Below, piece by piece: positions 41,886-52,434 of a stretch of 64,000 bases of DNA. This DNA is from Leptospira ainazelensis (lineage in GTDB: Bacteria; Spirochaetota; Leptospiria; Leptospirales; Leptospiraceae), in assembly GCF_016918785.1 (NCBI RefSeq), contig NZ_JAFFPT010000025.1:232001-296000 (forward strand), in the 5' to 3' direction. The translations under genes were made by a program, and so were the position numbers. The number at the start of each line of letters is the position of its first letter. Within the stretch, counting starts at the first letter, position 1. The notes under the pieces are model-generated. The model made no database searches. It saw only the letters and a program-made list of their open reading frames with translations, and had not been told where the DNA came from.

Positions 41886-43690
41886 ATTCCCGCAAAACCC
41901 GGCTCACCATCCTATTTACCTTTATCTGTCTTCTTTTTTTGATTCTTGTGGGGAGAGTTGTCTTTCTCACATTTTTGAACGAAAGAGAGGTCGTCCTCAA
42001 AACCGGAGATCGGGTTATGAGAGGAACGATCTATGATCGCCGAGGAATAGAACTCGCGATGACCGTAGATTCCGCAACGATCGGAATTTATCCCGCGAAC
42101 ATCTACGATCCGAATTTTACCGCAGTTCAACTCGCGCCTTATCTCGAAATGTCTCCCGAAAAAATCGAAGCGATGATCCGGGAGAAAAGCCGTTACTTTC
42201 TTCTCAAGCGGGAAATCGACGAAACTCTTGGAAACAAGATCATGGATCTTTCTCTTCCCGGCGTAAGAAGAGAAAAAGAATACAAACGGGTTTATCCGCA
42301 CGGAAATCTCGCTTCGAGTCTTGTAGGGTTTACGGGAATGGACGACGATCGTGCGCTCTCCGGTTTGGAAGTGCAATACAACCAAGATCTTATGACTCCA
42401 ACGGAATCGGATTCTTCAAGAGGAAGTAATTTGCATCTTACGATCGACGGTTTGATTCAATACAAACTCGAAAAAGCGCTTGGCAAACGTTTCGAAGAAA
42501 CCGGATCCAAAAAGGCGATCGGGATTCTTATGGAAATCAATACGGGAAGAATTTTGGCCTCCGCTTCTTTTCCGGCGTTCGATCCGAACCAATACAACGA
42601 ATCCGGAGAAGATTCGCATACGAACTGGGCGATCCGTCACGTCTACGAACCCGGTTCCACGATGAAAATTTTCTTGGCTTCCATTCTATTCAATGAAAAT
42701 CTAATACGTCCCGATGAAAAGTTTCATTGTCCCGGTTATATAGAACTCGGCAAAACAAAAATCAAATGTACGGACGCGCACGGACATCTGAACTTGGAGG
42801 AGATTCTTCAATACTCTTGCAACGTGGGAATCATCAAAGCGTCTCAGAGAATTCCCGAGCCTCTCCTTTACGATTATATGAAGAAGTTTCAGTTCGGAGA
42901 AAAGACTGGATTCTTACCGAACGAATCGGTCGGTTACTTTCCTCTTTTGAAAAAATGGACTCCGGCGACGACGATGTTTATGGCGATCGGACAAGGAGTT
43001 TCTGTGACTCCGATTCAATTGGTGGCTTCCGCAGCTTCGGTCGTCAATGGAGGAAGAATGTTGACTCCGAGAGTAGTTTCACACTTCAGCGATTCTTACG
43101 GAGAAATTCTTCACGAATTCAAAACACAGGAAACTCCGATCGGAATCCGAGAATACACGACAGAAAGAATTTTGAGAGCGATGACCCGAGTCGTTCAATC
43201 CGGAACCGGTAAGAATGCTTACATACAGGAATATTCCATCGCGGGAAAAACCGGAACCGGACAAAAGGCAGTATCAGGAAAAGGTTATGTAGAAGGACTT
43301 TGGTCCGCATCCTTTCTCGGATTTTTTCCGGCGGAACGTCCGAAAGTCGTGGGTTTGATTCTTTTTGACGAACCGAAAGGCGGGACTCACTCGGGAGGAG
43401 GACTCGCGGCTCCGGTTTTCAAAGAAGTCGTCGAAAACATCATCCCGATCATAGAACAAGGGGAAAAGACGCTTAACGTTTCTCTCAAACGTTTTCAAAG
43501 AAAGAATTCGAAAGTTGTAGAACCGGGAGAAATCCCCGATCTCGTAGGAAAGAGCAAAAGAGAGGTTTTGGAAATTTTGAGACCTCTGGGCGTTCCCGTA
43601 AAATTTCACGGAAGCGGATTTTGTTATCAGCAAGAACCGAGCGCCGGAGAAAAAATCGGGGACGGAAGACTGAATTTGTATTTTAAATAA
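41882..43690 (+). CDS. Class B penicillin-binding protein (FtsI/PBP2-type) with PASTA domain
   Basis: A 602-residue transpeptidase that cross-links peptidoglycan, anchored by an N-terminal helix (about 8-30). The dimerisation domain is followed by the transpeptidase motifs STMK (259-262), SCN (312-314) and KTGT (456-459). A single PASTA domain ends the protein (from about residue 545, [17 protein letters not shown]). That combination suits a septal FtsI-like role. No mraZ, mraW or mur genes are adjacent, so it is not in a classic dcw cluster in this window. The DUF115 gene follows 23 bases downstream. Confidence 0.92.
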   Translation: MNSRKTRLTILFTFICLLFLILVGRVVFLTFLNEREVVLKTGDRVMRGTIYDRRGIELAMTVDSATIGIYPANIYDPNFTAVQLAPYLEMSPEKIEAMIREKSRYFLLKREIDETLGNKIMDLSLPGVRREKEYKRVYPHGNLASSLVGFTGMDDDRALSGLEVQYNQDLMTPTESDSSRGSNLHLTIDGLIQYKLEKALGKRFEETGSKKAIGILMEINTGRILASASFPAFDPNQYNESGEDSHTNWAIRHVYEPGSTMKIFLASILFNENLIRPDEKFHCPGYIELGKTKIKCTDAHGHLNLEEILQYSCNVGIIKASQRIPEPLLYDYMKKFQFGEKTGFLPNESVGYFPLLKKWTPATTMFMAIGQGVSVTPIQLVASAASVVNGGRMLTPRVVSHFSDSYGEILHEFKTQETPIGIREYTTERILRAMTRVVQSGTGKNAYIQEYSIAGKTGTGQKAVSGKGYVEGLWSASFLGFFPAERPKVVGLILFDEPKGGTHSGGGLAAPVFKEVVENIIPIIEQGEKTLNVSLKRFQRKNSKVVEPGEIPDLVGKSKREVLEILRPLGVPVKFHGSGFCYQQEPSAGEKIGDGRLNLYFK

Positions 43691-43713
43691 ATGGAATATT
43701 CTATTTTACACAA

Positions 43714-45618
43714 ATGAATTTATTCGCAGACGATTCCATTCTTCAGAAAAATCTGAAAACCTTGTCTACGATTTCTCCGGGGATTGAAGAACGAATTCTT
43801 CAATCCGACCAAAAACTGGAAATCAAAACTTCCAAAACGGGACTTCCGATTTTGGTGGCGGACGGGGTTTCGCTTCACAGCGCGATCGATCCGATCACCG
43901 AATCCAAACGTCTTCTTGAAGGATTGAAAAAAGAAGACGAGGAAAGGGTCTTTCTTTTTTTCGGAGCGGGAATCGGCTATTCCATACAAGAAAGTCTGAA
44001 GTTGAAGAACGTGATTACGGTTTGGATGGAAGCGGATGCGTCCGTCTTGCGTTATGCGCTTTCTTTTTTTGATTATTCGGAATTTTTAATGTCCGGTGCG
44101 CTTCGAATTTTACTTTCTCCGATTCTCGAACAGGATCTCTACTCCGCGTTTCGGGGAATTTCCGGCTTTCCGATCAGCTTTATCGCACATCGAGGAAGCA
44201 ATCAATGGAAAAAAGAATCTTATGAAGAATTGAGATTTATCGCGGAGGGATTTTTTCACAAAAAGGACGTGAACATCTCCACACTCACTCGTTTTGAAAG
44301 AATCTGGACTCGCAACTTTATCACCAATCTTCCCGCGTTTTCCAAGATGAAACCTATCAAACACTTGTTTGGAATCTGCGAAGGCAAAGTGGACGTTCTT
44401 GTTTGTGGAGCGGGACCGTCGCTTCTTCTTTCCTTGGAAGAGGTTCGCAGTTTCAAAGAACGTTATGTAATCATTGCCGTTGACACTGCTCTGATGGTTC
44501 TCTGGAACGCAGGGATCGATCCCGACTTGGTTTTTTCCGTCGATCCGCAAGCCCTCAATTCCAAATATCTGGAAGGATATTCCGGAAAGGCCAAGATCGT
44601 TTTCGATCCTACTTCTTCGTATCATTCTCTTCGTTTGCCCGGAGAATTTAAACACGGTTTTTTTACTTCTTCTCCGTTTCCGCTGATCAAAATTCTTTCG
44701 TCCAAACCGGAAGAGGAAATCGGAATCGTCGATTTCGGAGGATCGGTTTCGACTAACGCGGTCAGTCTTGCTGAAAAGATGGAAGCGAGGAATATCCTTT
44801 TACTCGGACAGGATCTTTCCTTTCCGAACAAACTTGCCCACTGCAAGGGCGCCGTTTTAGAAGAAAGACTCAATCATATAGAATCCAGAAAACTCCGAAG
44901 GGAATATCACAATCACAAACAGATGACCGCGCTTCCGGTCAAACAAACGTCTTCCTTAAAAGGAGGAACCGTTCGAACCAACGAAAAACTTCTGATCTTT
45001 AAAAAATGGTTCGAAGAACATCCTAAAAAGAATTCCTGGTTCAATCTCGGAAAAGACGGGGTTGTGCTGGAAGGAATTCCCAATACGGATTTTTCGGAAT
45101 ATATTCAAAAAAACGAATGTGATTCTAAGATCGTACGATTGGTTCGCGATCGGATTGAGGAACTTTGTGAACGGAGCGGAACAAAAACTAACGCGTTTTC
45201 GGCAACCGATTCACGTTTTCAGGAAAGAATTCTTTCCGAACTGATGAATCTTTCCGGTCAGCTCAAAACGTTTTCCAAAAAGGTCCAAAAGGGAAGAATT
45301 CTTTCAGATCGTTTGTATTCTCAGATCCGATCCGAAGATCGTTTTAAGGACCAGATTCTCAAAAGTTTGAAAGAAATGGATCAGATCGACGAGGAAGTTT
45401 CTTCCAGAAAAGGACTTACCGAAATTTTGGGAATGAGCATCCAAAGAACGGTTCTTATGATTACGGAAGGTTATGAAGGCGGTTTGACCTTGGAAGAAAA
45501 GAAAAACGAAAGACTCGGAATCGCAAAAAAAAGCCTTCTTTTGTATCAAGGACTGGAAGAAGCCTGTAATCTACATTCTAAACTCATTTCAAAAACGATC
45601 GTAAGACTTTCCGGTTGA
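43714..45618 (+). CDS. DUF115-family protein (motility-associated glycosyltransferase-like)
   Basis: A 634-residue cytosolic protein. The DUF115 / 6-hydroxymethylpterin-pyrophosphokinase-like domain occupies about 200-430: [48 protein letters not shown], and [16 protein letters not shown] with LLGQDLSF. In spirochaetes and Campylobacter such proteins (Maf/Fla types) modify flagellins with nonulosonate sugars. The C-terminal 150 residues are helical. It is probably co-transcribed with the PBP gene, an unusual pairing. Confidence 0.82.
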   Translation: MNLFADDSILQKNLKTLSTISPGIEERILQSDQKLEIKTSKTGLPILVADGVSLHSAIDPITESKRLLEGLKKEDEERVFLFFGAGIGYSIQESLKLKNVITVWMEADASVLRYALSFFDYSEFLMSGALRILLSPILEQDLYSAFRGISGFPISFIAHRGSNQWKKESYEELRFIAEGFFHKKDVNISTLTRFERIWTRNFITNLPAFSKMKPIKHLFGICEGKVDVLVCGAGPSLLLSLEEVRSFKERYVIIAVDTALMVLWNAGIDPDLVFSVDPQALNSKYLEGYSGKAKIVFDPTSSYHSLRLPGEFKHGFFTSSPFPLIKILSSKPEEEIGIVDFGGSVSTNAVSLAEKMEARNILLLGQDLSFPNKLAHCKGAVLEERLNHIESRKLRREYHNHKQMTALPVKQTSSLKGGTVRTNEKLLIFKKWFEEHPKKNSWFNLGKDGVVLEGIPNTDFSEYIQKNECDSKIVRLVRDRIEELCERSGTKTNAFSATDSRFQERILSELMNLSGQLKTFSKKVQKGRILSDRLYSQIRSEDRFKDQILKSLKEMDQIDEEVSSRKGLTEILGMSIQRTVLMITEGYEGGLTLEEKKNERLGIAKKSLLLYQGLEEACNLHSKLISKTIVRLSG

Positions 45619-45643
45619 TTCCGTTGCTGCTTCGTGAATTCAA

Positions 45644-46066
45644 TCAACGGATCCGAGTAAATTCGAAACAATTATCCGGGTCGCTATCGTCGGCGGCTCC
45701 TAAGATCGAGAACTTTTGACCTCTTTGATTGCTATTGATGATCCACCAATGCGCCCAGTCCAGAATCCAGGGGGCTGATAAATTCTCAGGATCGGGTTTT
45801 AGAATTTTGATTTTTAGGTCGGATCCCTCGATTTTCCATAGGCCTCTTTGAATTTGAGGTTTTGAATTTTGAGAACGTTCGATCGTCTGAATAAAAGTTC
45901 CATTGACATTGAGATCCAGAACAACTCTTGTTTTTTGATAGTCGGCGAAGTATTCCCAAGAACCCGCTAAGTCCTTTCGGGTTACTTTTTCATTCGTGGG
46001 TTCGGGAAGAAATGCCGGACCACATTGCAAGAAGAATGAACAGAGAAAGAGAAAAATTAGTTTCAT
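45644..46066 (-). CDS. Small putative lipoprotein of unknown function
   Basis: A 140-residue protein with a signal peptide ending FFLQC (lipobox-like, cysteine at about residue 15), then [12 protein letters not shown]. The body contains [20 protein letters not shown] and [15 protein letters not shown], a pattern like lipocalin-type or DUF-like small beta proteins. It converges on the DUF115 gene with a 25-base gap. Function unknown. Confidence 0.62.
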   Translation of the reverse strand: MKLIFLFLCSFFLQCGPAFLPEPTNEKVTRKDLAGSWEYFADYQKTRVVLDLNVNGTFIQTIERSQNSKPQIQRGLWKIEGSDLKIKILKPDPENLSAPWILDWAHWWIINSNQRGQKFSILGAADDSDPDNCFEFTRIR

Positions 46067-46190
46067 GGAAGTGCAGAATGTGGGACGATTTTGTAGATCG
46101 TCAATTCAATCTGCCATCAGCCGTGACCCAGGATATAATTCGTTTCTTATGATTCTTCTCAAATTCTATCTTTATGAGAATGGGTTTGGG

Positions 46191-46859
46191 TTAAGGTGTG
46201 AGATCGAATAGATATTCCAATACGGAGTTGTCTCCTCCGTAAAGATTGTAGTTATTTCTTCTCGCCTGGGCCCGTTCTACCGGAGTATGCCAGAGCGTAT
46301 TTTGGCCGACCGGACTGTAGTGGATATTGGACTCGTGAGCTTTTCCGTTCACGAATAAACCGGCATTCTGAGATGTTACATAAAAGTTGAATTCATCTTT
46401 TTCCTTTGCTATAAACTCGACGATCAATGCCTGTCCGTCGATTTCAGTATTGTTAAATCCATCGATGAAGAATTCCAGATAAGCCAAATAACGTTTTCCG
46501 ATTTCGGTTTGAAACTTAGGTAGATTGTCCTCAACGAATAACAAAGGCACGGTTTCACTTGTTTCCTTGTCCCTAATATAAACGAGAATCCCACCTCCGG
46601 CCATCCATTCGTCTCCTTTTAGAGTCAGGGATTTTGGATTCGTAGAATTGGGAGCGCAGGGAAGAGTAACGCCGTTTTCATCAATTTCACGAACCGTAGT
46701 AAAGGATCGACCGTCCGCGGCGGAAGGAGAAATCGAGACAATCTGCGGGAGCAGCGCCGGGAGAATCGTCAGATCCGCTTTCTCCGACTGAGAACAATGA
46801 ATCGTCACTACCGACAAGATTAAAAAGATCACACTGGATGGAATGGATTTGTGACTCAT
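46191..46859 (-). CDS. Putative lipoprotein of unknown function
   Basis: A 222-residue protein with a signal peptide ending in SVVTIHC (spirochaete-like lipobox, cysteine at about residue 22), followed by SQSEKADL. The mature part looks beta-rich with no repeats. It has no recognised domain. It is monocistronic, 125 bases from the neighbouring small lipoprotein gene. Confidence 0.65.
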   Translation of the reverse strand: MSHKSIPSSVIFLILSVVTIHCSQSEKADLTILPALLPQIVSISPSAADGRSFTTVREIDENGVTLPCAPNSTNPKSLTLKGDEWMAGGGILVYIRDKETSETVPLLFVEDNLPKFQTEIGKRYLAYLEFFIDGFNNTEIDGQALIVEFIAKEKDEFNFYVTSQNAGLFVNGKAHESNIHYSPVGQNTLWHTPVERAQARRNNYNLYGGDNSVLEYLFDLTP

Positions 46860-46983
46860 CGTATTTGCCTATGTCTTTCTTTTTTGCGGAATCACTGGGA
46901 TTCCTTTCTGAATTTATATAATCCCTGAGCTGTAGAATGTTTTCAAAAAAGCTTTAATTTACGAAAATTTTTTCTTTTTTCGG

Positions 46984-47012
46984 TTGACGGAAATTGTGCG
47001 GCGCAATACAAA
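46984..47012 (+). promoter_or_regulatory. Candidate sigma70-type promoter of the phasin-like gene
   Basis: TTGACG (46984-46989) is separated by 17 bases from TACAAA (47007-47012). Spacing is ideal and the -35 is one base from consensus. The region overlaps the palindromes listed next. Confidence 0.6.
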
Positions 47013-47031
47013 AGGATTGTGCGATGCACAA
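46993..47031 (+). promoter_or_regulatory. Two tandem TTGTGC palindromes, operator candidates
   Basis: ATTGTGCGGCGCAAT (46993-47007) and TTGTGC-GAT-GCACAA (47017-47031) are near-perfect and perfect inverted repeats. Their TTGTGC half-sites start 23 bases apart, about two helical turns. The first lies in the promoter spacer and the second at the expected transcription start. Both contain TGC-N3-GCA, the core seen in operators of PhaR-type phasin regulators (family knowledge). Confidence 0.55.
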
Positions 47032-47059
47032 AAGAATCGATCTCAAGGAGAAAAATCGA

Positions 47060-47443
<384 letters not shown>

Positions 47444-47466
47444 GAATCGAGTTCCCATTTCCCTCT

Positions 47467-47500
47467 CGGGCGGGATGAAACCCGCCTGAACCCTTTCTTC
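47467..47500 (+). terminator. Terminator after the phasin-like gene
   Basis: CGGGCGGG and CCCGCCTG form an 8-bp stem with one G-U around ATGAAA, followed by a pyrimidine-rich stretch. Confidence 0.62.
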
Positions 47501-47551
47501 ACTTCTTTCCTTTCTTGACAATCCTCTCTCTTTAGATACACTTTCTCACCT

Positions 47552-48358
47552 ATGAGTAAGCATTACAGGCGGATCCCCTTTTTATTCTTTATAAGCTTTC
47601 TTTTATCCTTTCAAAATTTATTTTCACAAAACATCGTTCCCGTTTCTCCGAATTCTTCTGAAAATCAAGAAGAGGATTTAAAGATCGGAGATTCTCAGAC
47701 AAACTCAAAAACTAAAGAAACAAAACTCTCTCAAAAAGAAATTCGAATGAAGAAGAAGTTTTTCGTGGGAGGTATTTACTTTCCAAGTTACGGCTCCGGT
47801 ATTCTCGGATGGAACGTTTCGGAGAAAGTCTCGATCGGAATCCAATACTACCAAAATTCGAAAAACGTGAATGGGGATTTCGATACTAGATATTCTCACT
47901 TTTTAGGTTATGGAATGGTGAGACAATCCGACCGGGAATCCAAAACCGCCGGAGGAGGAATCTTTCTAAATTATTTCTTATGGGATTCTTCCGTATATAT
48001 TCCCTTCCTTGTAGGAGGGGAATTTATGAGAAACACAAGACACGACCAATTTATCGATTCTACCGGAGTTCAATCGTATCGAAACGAAAGGGTCAACTTC
48101 GACTATGGTCCTCGATATTATGCCGGAACCGGAATCGGTATTCGTCATCAGTTCGAGTCCGGATTCTTCTTTGGATTCGAGATCGTAGTGCGAACCTTCG
48201 GTCGTTATCATAAAAACGTTTCTCTCAATACTTTAGAATACGGAAATCGTCCCGCTACGATCGAAGACTTTTGGATTCGAAAAGAAGAATTGAAAAGGGA
48301 TCACGCCGGTAAAGTTTACGACGCCGGTTTTGACTTCGCAGTCGGGATCGCTTTCTAA
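47552..48358 (+). CDS. Probable outer-membrane or exported protein of unknown function
   Basis: A 268-residue protein with an N-terminal signal peptide (FLFFISFLLSFQNLFSQN). The mature body alternates Gly/Tyr/Phe-rich segments (GGIYFPSYGSGILGW, RYSHFLGYGMVRQ, GIGIRHQFESGFFFGFEIV) typical of beta strands in a small barrel. It ends in an aromatic C-terminal residue (VGIAF), a hallmark of outer-membrane barrels. It is likely an outer-membrane protein, but not identified. GDPD follows after 19 bases. Confidence 0.68.
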   Translation: MSKHYRRIPFLFFISFLLSFQNLFSQNIVPVSPNSSENQEEDLKIGDSQTNSKTKETKLSQKEIRMKKKFFVGGIYFPSYGSGILGWNVSEKVSIGIQYYQNSKNVNGDFDTRYSHFLGYGMVRQSDRESKTAGGGIFLNYFLWDSSVYIPFLVGGEFMRNTRHDQFIDSTGVQSYRNERVNFDYGPRYYAGTGIGIRHQFESGFFFGFEIVVRTFGRYHKNVSLNTLEYGNRPATIEDFWIRKEELKRDHAGKVYDAGFDFAVGIAF

Positions 48359-48377
48359 AAATTCGGAAAGGGGATCG

Positions 48378-49163
48378 ATGATCGAAAAAATAAAAAATCG
48401 AAGGGATCTGAAAAAACCTCTTGTTTTTGCCCATAGAGGATTGAGCGGGAAGTATCCCGAAAATACGATGATCGCCTTTCGAAAGGCGATCGATGCCGAT
48501 GCGGATCTCATCGAACTGGATGTGACTCTTTCCGAAGATAGAAAAGTTGTGGTGATTCACGACGACGATCTGGATCGAACTACGAAATTGGTCGGAAGCG
48601 TTCGAAACTTCGATTCTGAAATATTAAACGAATTGGACGCGGGGTCTTGGTTTTCTAAAAAATTTAGGAAAGAAAAAATTCCGCTTCTAAAAGACGTCTT
48701 ACGTTTGATCCGGAAGTCTAAGACGGATTTGAACATCGAGATCAAATCGACTGGGATGGACTTTCCTCTGCGAGAGGATTCGATCGAAAAAATAGTTTTG
48801 GATCTGGTTCGGAAAAATCGAATCGAAGAAAGAATCGTGATTTCTTCTTTTTCCTGGGAATGTCTGGAAAGAATCCGAAATCTTAATTCTAAGATCAAAC
48901 TCGGAGTTCTTGTCGGCGATGAAAGCGCCGGCGTGGAAGAGGCGATCGTTTTTGCTGAGAAGATAAAGGCTTGGAGCATTCATCCTTCCAGAGAAGGCGC
49001 GAACGAGGTGAATCTAAAACGAATTCGAGAGAAGAATTTTCTGTGCGTCGTTTATACGGTGAATGAAATCGAAGAGATGAAACGTTTTTTGGATCGAGGT
49101 GCGGACGGTCTTTTTACGAATTTTGCGGAAGACATGAGGAGGCTTCTGAAGAAAGTGTATTAG
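48378..49163 (+). CDS. Glycerophosphodiester phosphodiesterase
   Basis: Hydrolyses glycerophosphodiesters to glycerol-3-phosphate and an alcohol. The 261-residue protein has the metal and active-site motifs FAHRGLSGKYPENT, LIELDVTLSED and VVIHDDDLDRTT, and ends with GADGLFTNFAED. No signal peptide is present, so it acts in the cytosol. The ATG at 48378 has AAAGGGG four to five bases upstream; the upstream extension overlaps the preceding gene. Confidence 0.92.
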   Translation: MIEKIKNRRDLKKPLVFAHRGLSGKYPENTMIAFRKAIDADADLIELDVTLSEDRKVVVIHDDDLDRTTKLVGSVRNFDSEILNELDAGSWFSKKFRKEKIPLLKDVLRLIRKSKTDLNIEIKSTGMDFPLREDSIEKIVLDLVRKNRIEERIVISSFSWECLERIRNLNSKIKLGVLVGDESAGVEEAIVFAEKIKAWSIHPSREGANEVNLKRIREKNFLCVVYTVNEIEEMKRFLDRGADGLFTNFAEDMRRLLKKVY

Positions 49164-49192
49164 GAAATTCTGTTGTATTCTAAGGATCTTTT

Positions 49193-49708
49193 TTAGGATG
49201 TCGGAATTTTCAGGGGGTTCGGCTCGAGCCTTAGAGTCCTCGAGACCCTCCTCTGGGTCGGTTCTATTTGCCAGATAAAGCTGTAGACCCTGGGGGGCGT
49301 GGGTGGTCCCACCCAGAACTTTCTCAGCGAATCGCCGACTTCGGAGGATTCAAGATACAAAAGAAAATTCACGAGAAAACAACGCGAAACACCGTGCGCT
49401 TCCGCCAATACCCCCAAGAGAAGCCAATCCCGGGTTTTCATTCTTACGTTGACCCTTCTTAGTTTTCCGACATCCCTCTGGTATTTTCTTTTCCCGGCTT
49501 TCGAATTCAATCTCCTCATAGACGAAATATACGTGGAATATTTTCCCACAAGAGATCTAATTTTTTTAGGAAGAATTTTTCTTTCTTCCTTTGTCAAATT
49601 CTTGAGGTAAACCTCCGGAATCAAAATCGTCTCGACATCGGATTGAAATTCCCCGATCTTAGAAGTAATTTTGGGTTCTCTCTGAAAAATGAATTTCCTC
49701 ATATCCAA
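49193..49708 (-). CDS. DUF1564-family protein, paralogue 2
   Basis: A 171-residue paralogue of the protein at 33531-34073. The shared pattern is ILIPEVYL, LTKEERKILPKKI, GKLRRVNVRM, WLLLGVLAEAHGVSRCFLVNFLL, VYSFIWQ and LRLEPNPLK. The region between the last helix and VYSFIWQ (FWVGPPTPPR) differs most. The start may be TTG 49708, preceded by AGAAG, or ATG 49702. It is monocistronic. Its function is unknown; the ribbon-helix-helix resemblance of the core is discussed in the findings. Confidence 0.8.
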   Translation of the reverse strand: MDMRKFIFQREPKITSKIGEFQSDVETILIPEVYLKNLTKEERKILPKKIRSLVGKYSTYISSMRRLNSKAGKRKYQRDVGKLRRVNVRMKTRDWLLLGVLAEAHGVSRCFLVNFLLYLESSEVGDSLRKFWVGPPTPPRVYSFIWQIEPTQRRVSRTLRLEPNPLKIPTS

Positions 49709-49915
49709 AACGGTTCTTCTTTTGATTCAAAGGATCTGCATTTTCAAAAAAAAATTACGTTTTTGCATCAAATGGACACAAAAATCCTTCTAAGAAGTAT
49801 TGTTAAGAATACGGAACGACTCGATTCTCCCTTTCGAAGTTGAATTGTAACTTAGCCGTAATTCTTATCCAACAAAGATCTGTCAAATTTTCAACTTAGG
49901 ATCAAAAAAGTTATT

Positions 49916-50965
49916 ATGAATCATTTTTTCTCGGCGCTTCGTTTCGCACTCAATACAAAAAACAATTCTTCCAAGGGAATTCAGGAAGAAGAGTTTAGTC
50001 TCTCCCTCGGAAAAGAAAAAGTAGGAATTCTTAAATTCTTTCCACAAACTAAAAAACCGTTTAAGGGTACGATACTCGCGATCAACGGAATGGCTCATCT
50101 TGGAAACCAAGATCCTCGTTTCAAGGCGGTTTGTCGCGGAATGGCGTCTTGCGGATTTTTGGTTTTTTCTCCGCAGATGCAGGAGATCAGCGAGTTTAAA
50201 ATTCGTCTTGAGAGTATCGAAAAAATCAAAGGTCTGATTCTAAATCTTTCCTCCAATCCTGAATATTGTCCGGATGGAAGAATCTCTTTGTTCGCGCCTT
50301 CCTTCTCCGCGAGTATGGGATTGATTGCGGCTGCGACGCCGGCGATCGAGGAAAGAGTCAAATCCATCTGCACGATCGGAGCTTATGGAAACGTCCAAAC
50401 CACTCTCGAATATCTTATGTCCGCGGAAGGATCGGACGAATACGGAAGAATGATTCTTCTTTGGAATTTCGTTCATTTCGGAATTGGGGAGAATGAAGAA
50501 GTAAGAAAGGCGCTTCACGCGAGTATCTTGGACGGAAGTTTTCTTCGAGAAACCCCGGAACTTCCAAAAGTGTTGGAAAGTATTCAACCTGCGAATCGTG
50601 AAATTTTTAGAAAACTCAAAGAAGATCGAGACTTTCGAGCTGAGATCTGGGATCGAATCGTACAAAATGCAGGACCGTTTCGGTCCTTTTTACAAGACCT
50701 TCAGGTTTACAATAAGTTGGAAGATTTGAGAGCTCACGTCGCTCTCATTCATGGAGTGGAGGATAACGTAGTTCCCGCATCCGAATCCTCTCTGATCTTA
50801 GAAAGATTGTTGGAAAGGGATCTTCCCTCAAATCGATCGAAGTTGGTTTTAACTCCTCTGATCTCTCATGGAGATATCGGAATCACCTTAAAAACCCTTC
50901 CCTCGATGTTTCAGCTCTTGAACGGCTTCGCGTTTTTCTTTAAACACGCAGCCGCGAAAAGTTAG
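49916..50965 (+). CDS. Alpha/beta hydrolase-fold protein
   Basis: A 349-residue cytosolic protein. ILAINGMAHLGNQDPRF is the oxyanion/strand-3 region, FAPSFSASMGLIAA is the nucleophile elbow (serine in S-F-S-A-S, where a G-x-S-x-G is usual), LIHGVEDNVVPASES holds the acid and LISHGDIG the histidine. It may be an esterase or have lost activity, because the nucleophile motif is not classic. It converges on the SET-domain gene with a 3-base gap. Confidence 0.75.
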   Translation: MNHFFSALRFALNTKNNSSKGIQEEEFSLSLGKEKVGILKFFPQTKKPFKGTILAINGMAHLGNQDPRFKAVCRGMASCGFLVFSPQMQEISEFKIRLESIEKIKGLILNLSSNPEYCPDGRISLFAPSFSASMGLIAAATPAIEERVKSICTIGAYGNVQTTLEYLMSAEGSDEYGRMILLWNFVHFGIGENEEVRKALHASILDGSFLRETPELPKVLESIQPANREIFRKLKEDRDFRAEIWDRIVQNAGPFRSFLQDLQVYNKLEDLRAHVALIHGVEDNVVPASESSLILERLLERDLPSNRSKLVLTPLISHGDIGITLKTLPSMFQLLNGFAFFFKHAAAKS

Positions 50966-50968
50966 AAG

Positions 50969-51400
50969 TTAGTTCCTTTCCACCGGATCTATATCCGTAT
51001 TGATCCAATATTCGTCTCCGTAGTCGAAGAACAATTCTTCTCCTGCCTTCACTTTGCGGATGGCTTCGAAACGCGCCGTTTTCCAACGAACCGATACGAC
51101 TAACTTTACGTTCGGTTTTGTACTGTGATTCATAAAACGTGTATAATTGCTTTCTTTGCCTTCTCCGTAGATCCAATGATCCTTACAGATCCAGAGCAGA
51201 TATTTCGATTCGCAGTATTTGGAAGAATTGGCGGTTCGATCCGTCAGAACCCTTCCGGTGTAGTATCCGATGGTATCGCCTTTATTGACGTTCTCTTTTG
51301 GGAACAATCCCATTCCGATTCCGGGAATCGAAGACGACTTAATTTCAAAATCCTTTTCCTTAAAGATACGGGAACGCGAAGACTTTTTACGTAATTGCAT
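50969..51400 (-). CDS. SET-domain protein (putative lysine methyltransferase)
   Basis: A 143-residue protein that is nearly all SET domain. It shows GIGMGLFP (28-34), the SAM-site motif [10 protein letters not shown] (88-97), and [12 protein letters not shown] (121-132) with the conserved tyrosine. These are the defining SET motifs. The post-SET cysteines are absent. Known bacterial SET proteins methylate ribosomal or chromatin-like proteins, and the substrate is unknown here. The N-terminus is basic ([16 protein letters not shown]). Confidence 0.85.
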   Translation of the reverse strand: MQLRKKSSRSRIFKEKDFEIKSSSIPGIGMGLFPKENVNKGDTIGYYTGRVLTDRTANSSKYCESKYLLWICKDHWIYGEGKESNYTRFMNHSTKPNVKLVVSVRWKTARFEAIRKVKAGEELFFDYGDEYWINTDIDPVERN

Positions 51401-51945
51401 TTTTGAGACTCAAACTCCTAAAAAGAAAAGGATACTTATGAGTATCATTCCCAAGGGAGTATAAAATTTGCAACTGAATTCTTAAAGCCTCATTCAAAAC
51501 CCATCTCCGTTCCTATAAAACTTTTGAATCACAAAGAATTCGGAACGGATTCGATTATCCTATTTAGAAAAGGTAGGATATTCTCTTAGTATCCTAGACT
51601 TTTCCTTTTAGAACCGAATCCATTCGAGAGAGCCAGCCTTTGATTCGGCCTTTTGTTACCCATTCTCGCGAATCAAGAATGTAGTCCATTGGCGATCATT
51701 CAATATAAAAGAAGAAATCGAAGTTTTCAAAAACGGAACCGAAGTAAATCAGAATTACATTCATAAAATTTAAAGTATGGAGAATCCTTATCGGGACTTG
51801 AGTCATTGGTATCTTGTCTTCCTTCTATAAGTTAGGAGAAACAAAGAGTTCAAAATATTCTTCTTAAAGTCCGGGTCGATAAACTTAGTTTTGGGCCTCT
51901 TTAAAACTTCTTGTCATTTGAATGGGAGGGCGGAAGCCTATTCTT
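51401..51945. other. Intergenic region between the SET and Nudix genes
   Basis: No gene is seen in 545 bases. Small inverted repeats are present: GATACT-TATG-AGTATC near 51432-51447, and TAGGATA/TATCCTA near 51573-51594. The end must hold the promoter of the Nudix operon. It may be remnant or purely regulatory sequence. Confidence 0.45.
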
Positions 51946-52434
51946 ATGGAAAAACCTTATAGAAAAAATGTCGGGATGGTCGTGTTCAATTCCCGAGGAG
52001 AGGTTTTGGTTGGTGAAAGGCTCAATTTCCTCGGTTCCTGGCAATTTCCCCAGGGTGGTATCGACGAGGATGAAAATCCGGAAGCCGCCGCGCTTCGTGA
52101 GTTACACGAAGAGGTCGGGATCGATTCCGGGAAGATCGTTTCCGAATATCCGGATTGGATCCCTTATGATTTCCCGGAGAATCTTCCTCTCAATCGTCAT
52201 CTTCAGAAATACAGAGGTCAACTTCAGAAATGGTATCTCATTTTTTGGAACGGAGAAGCCGCCGATTGTAACTTGGATATTCACGAAAGGGAATTCGAAT
52301 CAGTTCGTTTTATTCCCTTAGAAAACACTTTGGAAACGGTAGTTCCGTTTAAAAAGGATGTATATTATAAAATCGTAAAGTACTTCGGACCGAAGATCCG
52401 TTCCTTTTTGGAGAAGGCAAAGACGACATTATGA
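51946..52434 (+). CDS. Nudix hydrolase (RppH-like)
   Basis: A 162-residue cytosolic hydrolase. The Nudix box G-x5-E-x7-REUxEExGU is complete at 37-59 ([21 protein letters not shown] followed by GI). The N-terminal [20 protein letters not shown] and the QFPQGG segment match RNA pyrophosphohydrolase (RppH) and diadenosine-polyphosphate hydrolases. GGAAG lies nine bases before ATG 51946; the upstream ATG at 51922 lacks a site. It overlaps the next gene by four bases (ATGA). Confidence 0.9.
   Translation: MEKPYRKNVGMVVFNSRGEVLVGERLNFLGSWQFPQGGIDEDENPEAAALRELHEEVGIDSGKIVSEYPDWIPYDFPENLPLNRHLQKYRGQLQKWYLIFWNGEAADCNLDIHEREFESVRFIPLENTLETVVPFKKDVYYKIVKYFGPKIRSFLEKAKTTL

Noticed and set aside
49193..49708. 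Frameshift in the second DUF1564 gene
   Set aside because: The product aligns to the end with the first copy, including the EPNPL tail, so the difference in the linker is divergence rather than a broken frame.
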